Notes under the pieces: generated by a model
The model's input: the letters and a program-made list of their open reading frames with translations, nothing else
Database searches by the model: none
Told to the model about the DNA's origin: nothing
Origin: Gracilimonas sp964505215
GTDB lineage: Bacteria > Bacteroidota > Rhodothermia > Balneolales > Balneolaceae
NCBI GenBank assembly: GCA_964505215.1
Contig: CAZDGU010000001.1
Coordinates: forward strand, 434,001-498,000
Length of the DNA: 64,000 bases
Direction of reading: 5' to 3'
In this document: positions 8,893-17,935 of the stretch, one piece after another
How positions within the stretch are numbered: position 1 is the first letter of the stretch
Layout: every line of letters starts with the position of its first letter
Program-made: the position numbers and the translations under genes

Positions 8893-10068
8893 CTAATCGG
8901 TTCCGTATAAATCGCGAGTATATACTTTTTCTTTCACGTCCCGGATTTCATCTACCATACGGTTGGCAACAATCACTTCAGAGCGCTGCTTGAACTCGTC
9001 CAGATCCCGAATTACTTCCGAGCGGTAGAATTCATCTTCTTCCAAAAATGGCTCATATACTACTACGGTGATTCCCTTGGCTTTAATGCGTTTCATGATC
9101 CCCTGAATGGCACTGTGCCTGAAATTATCCGAGCCCTGCTTCATCACCAAACGATAAATGCCAACGGTCTTGGGATTATTTTTCCAAATTTGACGCGCTA
9201 CAAAATCCTTGCGGGTTGTGTTGGCATCTACAATGGCTTTTATAATATTATTCGGAACATCCTGAAAGTTCGCCAACAGCTGCTTGGTGTCTTTGGGCAG
9301 GCAGTATCCACCATAACCAAACGATGGATTATTGTAATGATCACCTATTCGTGGATCGAGCCCAACACCTTCAATAACCTGCTGGGTGTTTAATTCATGC
9401 GTTTCACAGTAAGAATCCAGCTCGTTAAAATAAGCTACACGCATGGCTAAATAAGTGTTAGAAAATAACTTAATAGCCTCGGCTTCGGTGTTGTCTGTAA
9501 AAAGAATAGGAATTTCATCGGCTTCTTTTTCGGCTGCTTCTACCAGCAAATTGGCAAACACCCGGGCCCGTTCAGTCCGCTCTCCCACCACAATTCGGGA
9601 CGGATGTAAATTATCGTGCAACGCCTGACCTTCACGAAGAAATTCCGGAGAAAACAGAATGTTATCAGTCTTAAATTTCTCTCGTATGCTTTTAATAAAT
9701 CCAACCGGAATGGTAGATTTTATCACCATCACTGCATCCGGGTTGATGCTTAGCACATCTTCAATAACAGACTCTACCGTAGAAGTGTTGAATTCATTTG
9801 TATTGGGGTCGTAGTCGGTGGGCGTGGCTATAATTACAAATTCTGCTCCCTCAAAAGCCTTGGTTTTATCCAAAGTGGCGCAAAGATTAAGGTCATTGCG
9901 TTCAGCTAAAAAAGCTTCAATATCAGGATCTGATATCGGCGACTTGCGGTTATTGATAAGTTCTACTTTCTCTTTCAGAATATCGAGTGCCACCACTTCA
10001 TGGTGTTGTGATAACAAAACGGCGAGGGATAATCCCACGTACCCCGTCCCGGCTACGGCTATTTTCAT
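8893..10068 (-). CDS. ugd: UDP-glucose 6-dehydrogenase-type nucleotide-sugar dehydrogenase
   Basis: A 391-residue protein starting directly with the Rossmann motif VAGTGYVGLSLAV (5-17). The substrate-thioester Cys256 lies in SFGYGGYCLPKDT, and KSTIPVG (118-124) and SPEFLREG (140-147) are the usual substrate-binding blocks. The length and the GYGGYCLPKD context match the short (about 388 residue) Ugd type that makes UDP-glucuronate from UDP-glucose with two NAD+. GDP-mannose dehydrogenase is a less likely alternative. It supplies sugar acid for surface polysaccharide, in line with the neighbouring chain-length protein. Confidence 0.93.
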   Translation of the reverse strand: MKIAVAGTGYVGLSLAVLLSQHHEVVALDILKEKVELINNRKSPISDPDIEAFLAERNDLNLCATLDKTKAFEGAEFVIIATPTDYDPNTNEFNTSTVESVIEDVLSINPDAVMVIKSTIPVGFIKSIREKFKTDNILFSPEFLREGQALHDNLHPSRIVVGERTERARVFANLLVEAAEKEADEIPILFTDNTEAEAIKLFSNTYLAMRVAYFNELDSYCETHELNTQQVIEGVGLDPRIGDHYNNPSFGYGGYCLPKDTKQLLANFQDVPNNIIKAIVDANTTRKDFVARQIWKNNPKTVGIYRLVMKQGSDNFRHSAIQGIMKRIKAKGITVVVYEPFLEEDEFYRSEVIRDLDEFKQRSEVIVANRMVDEIRDVKEKVYTRDLYGTD

Positions 10069-10265
10069 GACTTATTTTTTTGGTTAACATTTATAGCCCT
10101 AAAGATATATGTTTTATGGATTAGATGTGAGGGGTGATGACAATGATAATGAAACTCATGGCTTGTATGCACATTCATCCGAAAAGCGGACATCACCAAC
10201 AAACTATGGCACAATCTCATGCAAGAACTGGCAAATGGTTCAGTGAAAAACTTTATCTTTCCGGT

Positions 10266-11168
10266 ATGGCAATTACTTTAGAACACAACATTTTATCTAC
10301 CCCTATTGCTGAGGAGCGATGGCTCCAGGAAAAAGCAGAACACGAACAAAAAGTGGATGGGCTTTTAGATGATTATTTAGCAGCCCGTTCGCGGCAGGAG
10401 AAAAATCCGGTGATGGATTTCCTGTTTGAATATTATGCATTTCGCCCATCGGCACTCAGAAGATGGTCGCCGGGTTTGGGAGTTAATCTTGCTTACAGTG
10501 AGGCTGAAAATCTGCCTGAAGTCAGTGAATTGGCGCTGGAGGATGGCTTTGCATTTGTGGATCCCAATCTGTTTCCGGAAAAAAGATTTTCTTCGCTTAA
10601 ATGGATGATCAAGATGTTAGAAAACACTCAAAACAGCCGGCCATCGTTTGGATGTTTTGGGATGCACGAGTGGGCCATGGTTTACAAAACAGATAACCCG
10701 CGGCATCAGCAGCTGCCCATGCGAATGGAGCCGGATGCGCTCGCAGAATTTGTGGAATCGCGCCCGCTGCTTTGTACACACTTTGACGCCTATCGCTTTT
10801 TCACCCCGCCGGCTAAACCTATGAATAAACATGAACTTTCGAGGAAAAAATTCCACGAAACCGAACAGCCGGGCTGCATTCATTCTAACATGGATTTATA
10901 CAAATGGGCCTTTAAAATGTACCCGTGGATTCCCAGCTCACTTATTCTGCAAGCGTTTGAGTTAGCCGTTGAAGCTCGCCATATAGACATGCAGGCCAGC
11001 CCCTACGATTTAAGAGCACAGGGACTTGAACCCATCAAAATTGAAACGGATTCGGGCCGAAAAGAATACAAGCAAAAGCAGGAAATGATCTTTAAAAAAG
11101 GAAAGCCGATTCGGGAGAACGTAATATCTTTTATGCACCGGCTGTTGGAAAATGCTGAATCTCAATAG
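10266..11168 (+). CDS. Conserved protein annotated as '3-methyladenine DNA glycosylase'-like
   Basis: The frame is open from 10134, but the first 44 codons are Met/His-rich and unlike a protein start, so I choose the ATG at 10266 (MAITLEHNIL), giving 300 residues. The blocks NPVMDFLFEYYAFRPSALRR and PWIPSSLILQAFELA, and the CFGMHEWAMVY motif in between, recall a family found in actinobacteria and Rhodothermia relatives that automatic annotation calls 3-methyladenine DNA glycosylase. I see no helix-hairpin-helix glycosylase motif, so that name is weakly supported. Conserved His and Glu residues (GMHEW, DAYRFF) suggest an enzyme. Real function unknown. Confidence 0.7.
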   Translation: MAITLEHNILSTPIAEERWLQEKAEHEQKVDGLLDDYLAARSRQEKNPVMDFLFEYYAFRPSALRRWSPGLGVNLAYSEAENLPEVSELALEDGFAFVDPNLFPEKRFSSLKWMIKMLENTQNSRPSFGCFGMHEWAMVYKTDNPRHQQLPMRMEPDALAEFVESRPLLCTHFDAYRFFTPPAKPMNKHELSRKKFHETEQPGCIHSNMDLYKWAFKMYPWIPSSLILQAFELAVEARHIDMQASPYDLRAQGLEPIKIETDSGRKEYKQKQEMIFKKGKPIRENVISFMHRLLENAESQ

Positions 11169-11213
11169 AATCTAAAGACTTTTAACCTGATTCTTTTAAG
11201 GGAAATATTAAGC

Positions 11214-12233
11214 TTATCCACCAACTTCCCTCAAAGCTGCTTGCACCTTTTTTACATCCTCGTCAGTAATTTCAAAATGGAAGGTGGCCCGGATAGTATT
11301 TGGCCCGAATGGGATCATGTGAATTTCTTTTTCAGCCAGTTTTTCCAGCACGTTTTCGGCCGATTCTTTTATCGTATCAAACAGTAAAATATTGGTTTGA
11401 AGGTGATCTAAATCTACCTGAAAAGCTTCCAACTCAGCAATGGTTTGCGCTACTTCTTTTGCCCGGCGGTGATCGTCTTTTAATTTCTCCCAATGATGTT
11501 CTACTCCATAATTTGCGGCGGCCGCCAGCAAACCAACCTGCCGCATTCCTCCTCCCCACATTTTTCGATATCGGCGGGCTTTGGCAATGTGTTTTTCTGA
11601 AGCCAACAGCATGGAACCTGCGGGAGCTCCCAATCCTTTAGAAAAACAAACAGATAGCGTGTCTGCAATTTCTCCAAAAAAAGCAGGATTGATGTCCGTG
11701 GCTGCCACCGCATTCCAAATACGAGCTCCGTCTAAATGAATCAGCAGGTTTTCTTCGTCTGCGTATGTTTTCAGTTCCTTCAGCTCTTCTTCCCTATAAC
11801 AAACGCCGCCACCTTTATTGGTGGTGTTTTCCAGACAAATAATTTTGGTGCGTGGCTCCCAGTCAAACGCTCCTCTTTTGGTGTTTCTGAGTAAGGCAGG
11901 AGTCAGTTTTCCATGTTCGCCGAACAAAGTCCGTATCTGAACGCCTGACAGTGCCGAGGCTGCGCCGGTTTCATAATTAAAAACGTGACCTTTTTCTTCG
12001 ATAAGAATTTCATCACCCGGCTCTGTCAAAACTTTAATTCCAAGCTGATTGCTCATGGTGCCGCTGGGAACAAACAGCCCGGCTTCCATGCCAAATAAAT
12101 CCGCAATTTTTTGCTGAAATTGATTTACGGTTGGATCCGACTCAAACACATCATCTCCCACTTCTGCATTCGTCATGGCTTGCAACATTTCGGGAGTAGG
12201 TTTGGTTACCGTGTCACTGCGTAAATCAATCAT
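11214..12233 (-). CDS. ltaE: Low-specificity L-threonine aldolase
   Basis: A 339-residue fold-type I PLP enzyme that splits L-threonine or L-allo-threonine into glycine and acetaldehyde. It begins with the family signature MIDLRSDTVTKPTPEM, has the PLP-stacking His83 (EKGHVF), Asp168 and Arg171 in HLDGAR, and the Schiff-base Lys199 in CFSKGLGAPAGS. The length is normal. The gene is convergent with the glycosylase-like gene, ending 45 bp from it. It is cytoplasmic and acts in glycine/threonine metabolism. Confidence 0.95.
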   Translation of the reverse strand: MIDLRSDTVTKPTPEMLQAMTNAEVGDDVFESDPTVNQFQQKIADLFGMEAGLFVPSGTMSNQLGIKVLTEPGDEILIEEKGHVFNYETGAASALSGVQIRTLFGEHGKLTPALLRNTKRGAFDWEPRTKIICLENTTNKGGGVCYREEELKELKTYADEENLLIHLDGARIWNAVAATDINPAFFGEIADTLSVCFSKGLGAPAGSMLLASEKHIAKARRYRKMWGGGMRQVGLLAAAANYGVEHHWEKLKDDHRRAKEVAQTIAELEAFQVDLDHLQTNILLFDTIKESAENVLEKLAEKEIHMIPFGPNTIRATFHFEITDEDVKKVQAALREVGG

Positions 12234-12364
12234 AAATTTATTTTACATTTAGAATTGTGCGGAATATAATGAATCCCAAAAACGAACATAAATTTTGGGC
12301 ACGCATATCATGCAAAAAAAGTTAAAAGAATGCTTATTCATCGAATCTATTTTGGAGCTGAATA

Positions 12365-13528
12365 TTGAATGCTGAATCAAACTTTGACGTGATTATTGCC
12401 GGTGCCGGACTTGCTGGACTCAGCCTGGCCTGGTATTTAATTCAAGAAAAATACTCCGGAGAGATTCTGATTGCCGATGTTTCGTTTGAACCCAAAAATG
12501 ACAAAACCTGGAGCTTTTGGACCACCGGAACCCCTCCTTTCCAACAGCTTCTGCAAAAAAGCTGGAACCGCGCTCAGATTTCCGTACTCGATTTTAAGGC
12601 CACTCTTCCTCTTAATGAATACGGCTACTACTCGCTGAAAAGTGAAGATTTCCACACCTTTGTGCTCGCTGAGCTGAAAAACCAGAAAAACATCACTTTT
12701 TTAGAAACCACTATTTCTGAAATTTCCACAAAAGGAAAACATCCTTTTTTACGAACCGATGATGGCTCTGTGTTTTCAACACAATATATTTTCCAAAGCG
12801 TGTTTAAGCCGGATATGCTTTCCGCATCAGATATCAAATATCCGCTTATTCAGCATTTTTTGGGGTGGGAAATTGAGACTGCCAAGCCGGCTTTTCAACC
12901 CGATATTTTTACTATGATGGATTTTGATGAACACTTTTCGCCCGGAGTGGCTTTTATGTATGTGCTTCCTTTTTCACTAAAAAAAGCGCTGTTTGAGTAC
13001 ACCGTTTTTTCCGATTCGCTGTTGGAGAAAAGCGTTTATGAAAATAATGTCAGAGCCTATCTGCAGGAACATTATCAGCTTGTGGAAGGTGATTATCGCA
13101 TCATCCGTAAAGAATATGGGGAAATCCCGATGGAAATCTGGCCAAAGCTTTCTCTTTCCGATTCCCAAATTATTCATTTAGGAGCGGCCGGCGGTCAAAC
13201 TAAACCCAGCACCGGATATACTTTTATGCGAATCCAAAAGCGAACTCAACAGCTTGCCCGGCAGTTAGCTGAAGGAAAGTCACTGTCTTCACCCCGGAAT
13301 TCAGCCTCTAATTTCAAATATTACGATACGCTGCTGCTTCACATTTTATCTACCTCTACGGAAGACAGCCTGCGCGTTTTCCATTCACTGTTCAAGAATA
13401 ATTCGTTGGATGATGTGCTCCGCTTTTTAGCAGAAGAATCGCATTTTGGGCAAGATTTAAAAATTATGTCATCGGTACCCTACCGCCCTTTTTTGAAAGC
13501 TATTTGGAAGACAACATTTAGCTCTTAA
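12365..13528 (+). CDS. crtY: Lycopene beta-cyclase (CrtY type)
   Basis: A 387-residue FAD/NAD(P)-dependent cyclase that closes the beta-ionone rings of lycopene in carotenoid synthesis. The dinucleotide motif IAGAGLAGLSLAW is at 11-23; the family blocks KTWSFW, HFLGWEIE and KPSTGYTFMR are present. The start is a TTG at 12365, with GGAG at 12354-12357 and 7 nt spacing; no in-frame ATG exists near it. No other carotenoid genes are in the window, so the pathway is dispersed. A hairpin with a T-run (13666-13702) follows. Confidence 0.9.
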   Translation: MNAESNFDVIIAGAGLAGLSLAWYLIQEKYSGEILIADVSFEPKNDKTWSFWTTGTPPFQQLLQKSWNRAQISVLDFKATLPLNEYGYYSLKSEDFHTFVLAELKNQKNITFLETTISEISTKGKHPFLRTDDGSVFSTQYIFQSVFKPDMLSASDIKYPLIQHFLGWEIETAKPAFQPDIFTMMDFDEHFSPGVAFMYVLPFSLKKALFEYTVFSDSLLEKSVYENNVRAYLQEHYQLVEGDYRIIRKEYGEIPMEIWPKLSLSDSQIIHLGAAGGQTKPSTGYTFMRIQKRTQQLARQLAEGKSLSSPRNSASNFKYYDTLLLHILSTSTEDSLRVFHSLFKNNSLDDVLRFLAEESHFGQDLKIMSSVPYRPFLKAIWKTTFSS

Positions 13529-13859
13529 GTTAAGGCCTTAAACTTTAGAATTCAGGGATGAATTGATTTTAGGAGAAAATTGAAGTTTTCGATTCAGCCT
13601 GTTTGGAATGCATCTTACTAAAAAAGCCGGGATAAGTTTATTAAGAAAAGTTGTTTATTTCTGCAAATACTCCAATGATTTGGAATCCTTGGAGGATTTT
13701 TCTTGATAAATTAATAAGTCAATTTATAACTATTGAGTTTTTATACTATCTGATAGAATTCCAAAAATCCTATTTATAGCGTTTTAAAAGAAAGCGATAG
13801 AAAAATGCACCTTATCTAACAAAGTCCTATTTTCATATTTTCATAAAAACACTGCAAGA
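13529..13859. other. Intergenic stretch between crtY and the cobalamin adenosyltransferase gene
   Basis: 331 bases without a gene. It holds the probable crtY terminator at 13666-13702, and AT-rich DNA from 13700 to 13859 that should carry the promoter of the next operon. I looked for a cobalamin riboswitch before the adenosyltransferase gene and saw no B12-box-like sequence. Confidence 0.5.
13666..13702 (+). terminator. Putative crtY terminator (AATCCTCCAAG-family hairpin)
   Basis: AATACTCCAATGATT (13666-13680) pairs with AATCCTTGGAGGATT (13684-13698) with two mismatches and a TGG loop, followed by a T-run. The stem sequence is related to the hairpin at 29870-29908. Confidence 0.6.
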
Positions 13860-14405
13860 ATGAAGATTTACACCAAAAAAGGCGATACCGGAAATACCTC
13901 ACTATTTGGCGGACAAAAAGTCTCCAAAAGCTCAAAGCGAATCAGCTCGTACGGCACGGTTGATGAATTGAATTCCATTATTGGAATGGCTATTTCATTT
14001 GGGGTGAGTTCCAAAGGATTGGAAATGTTGGAAACTCTTCAAAAACAGCTATTTGTTTTGGGTTCTGATTTAGCCACACCATCATCCCGTAAAGTGCGCA
14101 TTTCCCGTATTGGAGAAGAAGAAATAACTTTTCTGGAAACTCACATTGATGAAATGGAAGAGCAGCTGAGCCCGCTCAAAAATTTCATCCTTCCGGGAGG
14201 ATGCCAAGCCGGAGCAACACTTCATTTTGCCCGAACCGTTTGCCGCCGGGCCGAGCGTGTAGCTGTTGAATGCAGTCACGAAGAAGAAATATCAGCCGCT
14301 GCCATTAAATACATAAATCGACTTTCCGATTTCCTGTTTGTACTTGCGCGATTTGAAAACCTGCAAGCCAACAGCCCGGAAACCGCCTGGATTCCGAAAG
14401 CATAA
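13860..14405 (+). CDS. Cob(I)alamin adenosyltransferase (PduO type)
   Basis: A 181-residue trimeric ATR that transfers the adenosyl group of ATP to cob(I)alamin. The N-terminal P-loop-like signature MKIYTKKGDTGNTSLFGG, the middle FILPGGCQAGATLHFAR (120-136), the RRAER stretch and the C-terminal NRLSDFLFVLARF (152-164) are all present. The stop is only 2 bp before the next start, so it is the first gene of a tight operon with an SGNH-TPR protein and a phosphohexomutase. That partnership is not obviously metabolic. Confidence 0.95.
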   Translation: MKIYTKKGDTGNTSLFGGQKVSKSSKRISSYGTVDELNSIIGMAISFGVSSKGLEMLETLQKQLFVLGSDLATPSSRKVRISRIGEEEITFLETHIDEMEEQLSPLKNFILPGGCQAGATLHFARTVCRRAERVAVECSHEEEISAAAIKYINRLSDFLFVLARFENLQANSPETAWIPKA

Positions 14406-14407
14406 AG

Positions 14408-16414
14408 ATGTCGCTCAGTAATAAGGCAAAACAATATATTCGGCAGCATCACGCCAAAAAAAATGCGGCCAAAATTGCGGCTAAGCTCAACCTTTCCGAA
14501 GAAGAAGTGCAGGCTTATATAGATGAGATAACCGAGCCGCTGCCCTTTAAAAAGAAGGCTGCCTTTTACGGTATTACCTTATCCATTCCCGTGCTTTTTT
14601 TCGTGATTTTGGAGCTGGTGCTCCGAAGCGTCAATTATATGGGGAATACGGAGCTTTTTATTGATCCAAAAATTCCTTCGGATGCCTATTACATGCCCAA
14701 TCCTAATTTTGCGACTCGTTATTTTTTCTACACCAAAACCATTCCCAATCCCTCAACCGATGTTTTTCTCCAGGAAAAGCCGGAAAATGGATTGCGCATT
14801 TTTGCCATGGGCGGCTCCAGTGCGGCGGGATATCCGTATGGTTACAACGCCACTTTTTCGCGCGTAGTGGATGATATGCTCACCGATGCTTTGCCCAACC
14901 AAAAGGTAGAAGTGGTGAATGTGGCTACTTCGGCCATTAGTACTTATACGCTGTACGATCAGGTGGATGAAATTTTAGAGCAGCGCCCGGATGCCATCAT
15001 GATTTATGCCGGACATAACGAATTTTATGGTGCTCTTGGCGTAGGTTCCAACGAAACGCTGGGAGAATTTCCAGGTTTTGTTCGCTTTTATTTAAAACTA
15101 CAGCGCTTTAAAACCTTTTTATTTGTTCGGGAAATGATGGTTAGCTCCGGCCAGTGGCTCGGACAACTTTTTGGGGCTGAAAAACCTTCCTCCGGCACGC
15201 TGATGGAACGTATCATCAACGATCAATCCATTGAATTAGACGGACCAAAATTCAAGCTGGCCATGAAGCAGTTTAGAAGCAATATGGAGGCTATTATTGA
15301 AAAATTTGGTGAGAAGGGAATTCCGGTTTATATCTCTACGGTTGCAAGTAATGTGAAAAATCAGCCACCCTTTGTTTCTATTGAAAATGGCGAACTTCCT
15401 TCCGCTGCTATCGTTTATAAGCAGGCAAAAAGTGCTTTTCAAAAAGGGGATTCGCTTAAAGCAGGCGAGCTGTTTGAATACGCCAAAGACTTAGACGGAT
15501 TGAAATTTAGGGCTCCCACAGCTATTAATTCCATCATTCGGTCTTTCAGTGAAAAATATGAGCAGGTGAAACTTGTGCCTACACATCAGGTGTTTGAGCA
15601 AGCTTCTGCCGACAGAATTATTGGAGATGAGCTCATGCTGGAGCACCTTCACCCCAACCAAACGGGATATTACTTAATGGGCAAAACGTTTGCTTCTGCC
15701 TTGCTTTCTGATTTCAGTAACGACTCTGTCGCCAGCAGAAAAATCATCAATGATTCCGGTTATTTTGACAATATGTTTATTTCAGAGCTGGACGACCGTG
15801 TGGTTTACCATCGGTTAAAAACATTGAAACAAGGCTTCCCTTTTGTGATTGAAAATGCTCCAACTCCTTATCAGTTTGATTACAAACCTACCGACTTTGT
15901 GGACAGCCTTGCATTTGGAATTGTACATAAACGCATGCTTTGGGATGCTGCAAAAGTAGATCTCGCCAGTTATTATATCCACCGGAAACAGTTTGGAAAA
16001 GCTATAAATGAATATCACGGATTGATTCGGAATCAGCCCTGGAATGATTCCCCCTATGTGCATGCCGCACGTTTATTCATTGATCAAAACAATTTTAATG
16101 CGGCAGAACCCTATTTGAGGGCAGCTTATGAGTTGGCTCCTCAAGAAGCTTTCACCACCAAAATGTTAGGCGCTATCGAATTGATAAACGGGCGGGAAAA
16201 AGAAGCCATCCGGTTTTTAGAAGAATCCCGAGCTATCAATCCTGATGATGCCCAAATGCTGTACAATCTTTCCGGGGCCTATGGTAAAAGTCAGAAATTT
16301 GAAAAAGCAATGGAATTAGCGAAAAAAGTAGAAGAGCTTGACCCAAATTTTCCGGGGTTACAAGCATGGAAACAACAACTTACAAGAATTATAAACTCAA
16401 GAAGAACAAACTAA
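14408..16414 (+). CDS. Membrane-anchored SGNH-hydrolase-like protein with C-terminal TPRs
   Basis: A 668-residue protein. The N-terminus is basic and helical, followed by one membrane helix at about 52-73. The extracytoplasmic part has SGNH/GDSL landmarks: FAMGGSSAAGYPYG (133-144) with the likely nucleophile Ser, IYAGHNEFYGA (199-209) with the block-III Asn, and EHLHPNQTGYY with the His. The last 170 residues form tetratricopeptide repeats (AINEYHGLIRNQPWNDSPYV and following). It may be an envelope esterase or acyl/acetyl-modifying protein; the substrate is unknown. Gaps of 2 and 3 bp to its neighbours indicate co-transcription and probable translational coupling. Confidence 0.8.
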   Translation: MSLSNKAKQYIRQHHAKKNAAKIAAKLNLSEEEVQAYIDEITEPLPFKKKAAFYGITLSIPVLFFVILELVLRSVNYMGNTELFIDPKIPSDAYYMPNPNFATRYFFYTKTIPNPSTDVFLQEKPENGLRIFAMGGSSAAGYPYGYNATFSRVVDDMLTDALPNQKVEVVNVATSAISTYTLYDQVDEILEQRPDAIMIYAGHNEFYGALGVGSNETLGEFPGFVRFYLKLQRFKTFLFVREMMVSSGQWLGQLFGAEKPSSGTLMERIINDQSIELDGPKFKLAMKQFRSNMEAIIEKFGEKGIPVYISTVASNVKNQPPFVSIENGELPSAAIVYKQAKSAFQKGDSLKAGELFEYAKDLDGLKFRAPTAINSIIRSFSEKYEQVKLVPTHQVFEQASADRIIGDELMLEHLHPNQTGYYLMGKTFASALLSDFSNDSVASRKIINDSGYFDNMFISELDDRVVYHRLKTLKQGFPFVIENAPTPYQFDYKPTDFVDSLAFGIVHKRMLWDAAKVDLASYYIHRKQFGKAINEYHGLIRNQPWNDSPYVHAARLFIDQNNFNAAEPYLRAAYELAPQEAFTTKMLGAIELINGREKEAIRFLEESRAINPDDAQMLYNLSGAYGKSQKFEKAMELAKKVEELDPNFPGLQAWKQQLTRIINSRRTN

Positions 16415-16417
16415 ATT

Positions 16418-17767
16418 ATGGCACTAATGATTTCAGTATCGGGCATCCGGGGTATTTTCGGAACCGATTTAACACCTCAAAACCTATCAAAATTTACGGC
16501 TGCTTACGGCACGTGGCTTAAAGGCGGAACCGTGGTGCTGGGACGCGATACCCGCACCACAGGTAAAATTTGTGAAGATATTGTTGCCGCTACTTTAGCC
16601 AGCGTGGGCTGCGATGTTATTAAAGTGGGAATCGCTCCCACTCCCACCGTGGCCATGGGCGTTTTACGGCATAAAGCAGCCGGTGGAATTATTATTTCAG
16701 CCAGCCATAATCCCGCCGAATGGAATGCGCTAAAGCTGCTGAATGGAAAAAGTGAATTTTTGGATGCCGATCAGGGTAAGGAAGTCATCCGAATTTCTGA
16801 AACGGAACAGTTTGAATATCAGCCCCATGATAAAGTGGGAATTATTCGAGATGAGGGTGATCTGCTGGATTATCATATCGAACAAATTCTAAAACTGCCT
16901 TACATAAAAGCTGATGAAATTGCGGCGAAGAACTTTTCCGTTGCAGTAGATGCCGTAAACGGCGCCGGATCAGAGGCTATTCCGCTTTTATTAGAAAAGC
17001 TGGGCGTTAAAACTGTTCATAAAATTCACTGTACGCCAAATGGAATATTTCCTCATAATCCTGAGCCGCTTCCTGAACATCTCACCGATATTTGTGAACT
17101 GGTACAGGATTCGGATGCTGATCTGGGCGTAGTAACCGACCCCGATGCCGACCGTCTGGCTTTGGTAGATGAGAAAGGGAATTTATTCGGAGAAGAATAC
17201 ACACAAGTGGCCACCTTCGATTTCATCCTTGCCAAAAACCCCGGCGATTGTGCCACCAACCTCTCCTCTTCTCGTGCTTCTGACGATGTAGCTGAGAAAC
17301 ACGGACAAACCTGCCATCGCTCGGCCGTGGGTGAAATTAATGTGGTGAAGGTGATGCAGGAAAAGAATGCCGTTATTGGCGGCGAGGGTAACGGTGGCGT
17401 TATTTGTCCGGATTTACACTATGGCCGCGATGCCCTGGTTGGAATTGCCATTGTGCTACAGCTTTTGGCAGAGCGAGGACTGAGCGCCTCAGAATATCGA
17501 TCTACTCTTCCTGATTATCATATGAGCAAAAATAAAATTCAGCTGGATGAGTTGGGCAAAGACGCTGATGAAGTTCTCGCGTTTGTTGAAAATCACTTTT
17601 CGGCTCTAAATCCATCCAATATTGACGGCGTAAAAGTTGATTTTGAGGAAGGCTGGGTGCATCTGCGTAAATCAAATACTGAACCTATTATTCGGCTGTA
17701 TTCGGAAGGAAAATCACCGGATGCTGCACAGGCTTTTGCTAAGAAAATTTTTGATTTAATCAGCTAA
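16418..17767 (+). CDS. glmM: Phosphoglucosamine mutase / phosphomannomutase family
   Basis: A 449-residue alpha-D-phosphohexomutase. The phosphoserine loop IIISASHNPAEWN has Ser96, the metal loop is VTDPDADRLA, and the sugar-binding GEGNGGV and the C-terminal phosphate-binding RKSNTEPIIRLYSEGK are all present. The length and the N-terminal SVSGIRGIFG fit GlmM-like enzymes making glucosamine-1-phosphate for peptidoglycan and LPS. A phosphomannomutase/phosphoglucomutase role cannot be excluded from sequence alone. It is the last gene of the three-gene operon. Confidence 0.85.
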   Translation: MALMISVSGIRGIFGTDLTPQNLSKFTAAYGTWLKGGTVVLGRDTRTTGKICEDIVAATLASVGCDVIKVGIAPTPTVAMGVLRHKAAGGIIISASHNPAEWNALKLLNGKSEFLDADQGKEVIRISETEQFEYQPHDKVGIIRDEGDLLDYHIEQILKLPYIKADEIAAKNFSVAVDAVNGAGSEAIPLLLEKLGVKTVHKIHCTPNGIFPHNPEPLPEHLTDICELVQDSDADLGVVTDPDADRLALVDEKGNLFGEEYTQVATFDFILAKNPGDCATNLSSSRASDDVAEKHGQTCHRSAVGEINVVKVMQEKNAVIGGEGNGGVICPDLHYGRDALVGIAIVLQLLAERGLSASEYRSTLPDYHMSKNKIQLDELGKDADEVLAFVENHFSALNPSNIDGVKVDFEEGWVHLRKSNTEPIIRLYSEGKSPDAAQAFAKKIFDLIS

Positions 17768-17935
17768 TTAACCTGCCGGAAATTCTTCTTTTCAAATCAA
17801 CTTATTTATTCATTTTGCACAACACCTACCGAATATATGAGTTGTATGTATGGAATGATTTTCGGCATGTTCTCTTTGTATTTAATAGCCGGATAAACAC
17901 TATCTTTTATTATGGCTTTAACTTCATTTAAAAAC

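Noticed and set aside
10134..10265. N-terminal extension of the glycosylase-like gene
   Set aside because: Met- and His-rich, unlike a folded or signal sequence; the ATG at 10266 gives a more normal protein.
13529..13859. Cobalamin riboswitch before the adenosyltransferase gene
   Set aside because: No B12-box-like sequence or fitting helices could be found.
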